Of a stretch of 7,242 nt of DNA, positions 5,758-7,242 are shown one piece after another (position 1 is the stretch's first letter; each line of letters begins with the position of its first letter). The stretch is from NCBI GenBank assembly GCA_030691805.1, contig JAUYDP010000008.1:1-7242 (forward strand), written 5' to 3'. The position numbers were made by a program, and so were the translations under genes. A model generated the notes under the pieces. It was not told where the DNA came from. It saw only the letters and a program-made list of their open reading frames with translations, and made no database searches. The DNA is from Dehalococcoidia bacterium (GTDB lineage Bacteria; Chloroflexota; Dehalococcoidia; JAUYDP01).

Positions 5758-7242
5758 ATGGAAAAGGCTATTAAGTCCCAAGTGGACATGGATACAATCG
5801 TTTCCCTTTGCAAAAGGCGTGGCTTTGTCTTTCAGAGTAGCGAGATATACGGGGGTCTGGGAAGTTGCTGGGACTACGGGCCTCTGGGGGTGGAGCTAAA
5901 GAACAACCTTAAAAGGGCCTGGTGGAAGGCCATGGTCCAGGAGCGGGACGACATGGTGGGGCTGGATGCCAGCATCCTTATGCACCCCCAGATCTGGGAG
6001 GCCAGCGGCCACTTGGCCAACTTCGCCGACCCCATGGTGGACTGCCGTGAGTGTAAAAGACGTTTCCGCGCTGACCGTCTCTGGGTGGGATTGGCTGGCC
6101 CACATGACAAACCAAAATACGTTAGTGCGTATCAAGAAAGTCCAGAGGAAGCCTTGGCCGAATTGCAGCGAAAAGCCGGCGGAGAGCCTTTTCTGGAAGG
6201 TCCCAGCGAACTCTTCGATCCCACCCATGTGCGCTACCTATATATCGATAAGTACCCGTGCCCCTTATGTGGCAAATTCGCTAGCCTGACCGAACCGCGC
6301 ATGTTCAACTTGATGTTTAGGACCTATGTTGGGCCAATCGACCCCGAGCACGACCTGCTATACGGCCTTGAGGCGCTGATAGCCCAAGGGTTACCTATAG
6401 CTCCAAAGCTTCTTGAACAATTCAAAGACTCTGCGAATGAGCAACTAGAACGAGCTCAAACTTATCTCCGACCGGAGACGGCCCAGGGCATCTTCGTCAA
6501 CTTCGCCAACGTCCTGAACACCACCCGTAAGAAGCTCCCCTTCGGCATCGCTCAGATTGGCAAGGCGTTTCGTAATGAGATAACTCCTGGCAACTTCACC
6601 TTCCGAAGCCGGGAGTTCGAGCAAATGGAGATCGAGTTCTTCGTCTTACCTGGCTCCGACGAGGAGTGGCTGCGGCGCTGGCTGGATATCCGATACCAGT
6701 GGTACTTGAGCCTGGGCATCAAAGAAGAGAACCTGCGCCTACGCCAGCACATGCACACGGAGCTAGCCCATTACGCCAAGGACTGCTACGACGTGGAGTA
6801 CCTCTTCCCCATGGGGTGGTCGGAGCTGGAGGGTATCGCTAACCGCAGCGATTTCGACCTGCGTCAGCACTCCCAGTTCTCCGGCAAGGAATTGACCTAC
6901 TACGACGAAGAAACGGGGCAGCATATCCTGCCCTACGTAATCGAGCCTTCCGGTGGAGTGGACCGGGCTACCCTGGCCTTCCTCATAGACGCCTACGACG
7001 AGGAGCCGGACAAGGAAGGGACTCGTGTGGTTTTGCGTTTTCATCCCGCCCTGGCCCCCATAAAGGTGGCGGTCCTCCCCTTGAGTAAGAAGGAGCCGCT
7101 TACGTCCCTGGCCCGTGAGGTCTACGCCCAGGTCCGCAAACACTGGATGGCCCAGTACGATGAGGTGCAGAGCATCGGCCGGCGCTACCGGCGGCAGGAT
7201 GAGATAGGCACGCCTCTCTGCGTTACCGTTGATTTTCAGTCC
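5758..7242 (+). CDS. glyQS: Glycyl-tRNA synthetase, alpha2 class II type, C-terminus cut off by window edge
   Basis: This cytoplasmic enzyme charges tRNA-Gly with glycine using ATP. Hand translation from ATG 5758-5760 gives 495 open codons to the right edge; a homodimeric bacterial GlyRS would need roughly 45 more. The N-terminal part contains RRGFVFQSSEIYGG (20-33) and DYGPLGVELKNN. Cys pairs C96/C99 and C168/C171 form a probable structural zinc site. YLRPETAQG (236-244) lines the glycine site. Class II motif 2 is FRNEITP (271-277) with the downstream FEQMEIEFF, and motif 3 is EPSGGVDR (396-403). The anticodon-binding domain begins near PIKVAVLPL (434-442). The closest enzymes I can recall are of the Thermus type, but residues about 194-235, before the glycine-site motif, are some 34 longer. 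No good ribosome binding site precedes 5758 (GAAGGAT at 5736-5742 is 15 bases away); M11 at 5788 is an alternative start. Confidence 0.96.
   Translation, partial: MEKAIKSQVDMDTIVSLCKRRGFVFQSSEIYGGLGSCWDYGPLGVELKNNLKRAWWKAMVQERDDMVGLDASILMHPQIWEASGHLANFADPMVDCRECKRRFRADRLWVGLAGPHDKPKYVSAYQESPEEALAELQRKAGGEPFLEGPSELFDPTHVRYLYIDKYPCPLCGKFASLTEPRMFNLMFRTYVGPIDPEHDLLYGLEALIAQGLPIAPKLLEQFKDSANEQLERAQTYLRPETAQGIFVNFANVLNTTRKKLPFGIAQIGKAFRNEITPGNFTFRSREFEQMEIEFFVLPGSDEEWLRRWLDIRYQWYLSLGIKEENLRLRQHMHTELAHYAKDCYDVEYLFPMGWSELEGIANRSDFDLRQHSQFSGKELTYYDEETGQHILPYVIEPSGGVDRATLAFLIDAYDEEPDKEGTRVVLRFHPALAPIKVAVLPLSKKEPLTSLAREVYAQVRKHWMAQYDEVQSIGRRYRRQDEIGTPLCVTVDFQS

Noticed and set aside
1..7242. A defence system, mobile element, CRISPR array or RNA gene
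   Set aside because: I looked for transposase, integrase, nuclease and helicase motifs, regularly spaced repeats and tRNA-like folds and found none. All large open frames are accounted for by metabolic or housekeeping families.

Overview
The window carries ordinary bacterial chromosome content. It most resembles a member of the Chloroflexota, possibly a Dehalococcoidia-like lineage. Three things support that. A secreted multidomain protein ends in a short YLPLI-type tail that I associate with extracellular Chloroflexi proteins. A TAT-exported molybdoenzyme is paired with a small c-type cytochrome. The glycyl-tRNA synthetase resembles the Thermus/Chloroflexota type of the alpha2 enzyme. The assignment is an inference from protein style, not a search result. 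Coding sequence looks GC-rich, non-ATG starts occur, and intergenic DNA is visibly more AT-rich.

Layout. Bases 1-1916 (minus strand) hold a two-gene respiratory module read right to left: a membrane-anchored diheme cytochrome c (1575-1916), then the catalytic subunit of a molybdopterin/[4Fe-4S] oxidoreductase of the DMSO reductase family (1-1560). The second gene runs off the left edge. Its ribosome binding site overlaps the cytochrome stop codon, so the two are probably co-translated. An AT-rich divergent spacer (1917-2261) separates the module from a large secreted glycoside-hydrolase-like protein on the plus strand (2262-4883). That protein has a signal peptide, a clan GH-A-like barrel, a beta-sandwich, an FN3-like domain, a carboxypeptidase-regulatory-like domain, a jelly-roll and the YLPLI tail. 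Its 3' end overlaps by 19 bases the end of a convergent gene for a YcbL-like metallo-beta-lactamase-fold hydrolase (4865-5506, minus). A second divergent spacer (5507-5757) holds a recognisable promoter for each direction and three inverted repeats. It is followed by glyQS, glycyl-tRNA synthetase (5758 to the right edge, plus; about 495 codons visible).

How the genes relate. The cytochrome and molybdoenzyme most likely form one exported electron-transfer system: substrate chemistry at the Mo site, electrons passed through Fe-S and heme. Partner iron-sulfur and membrane subunits, if present, would lie beyond the left edge. The glycosidase-like protein, the hydrolase and glyQS look like independent transcription units. 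I found no tRNA, rRNA, CRISPR array, transposase or obvious mobile element. The parts most worth a second look are the cytochrome/molybdoenzyme pairing, the C-terminal tail of the secreted protein, the structured leaders at 5532-5561 and 5684-5732, and an insertion in the synthetase.
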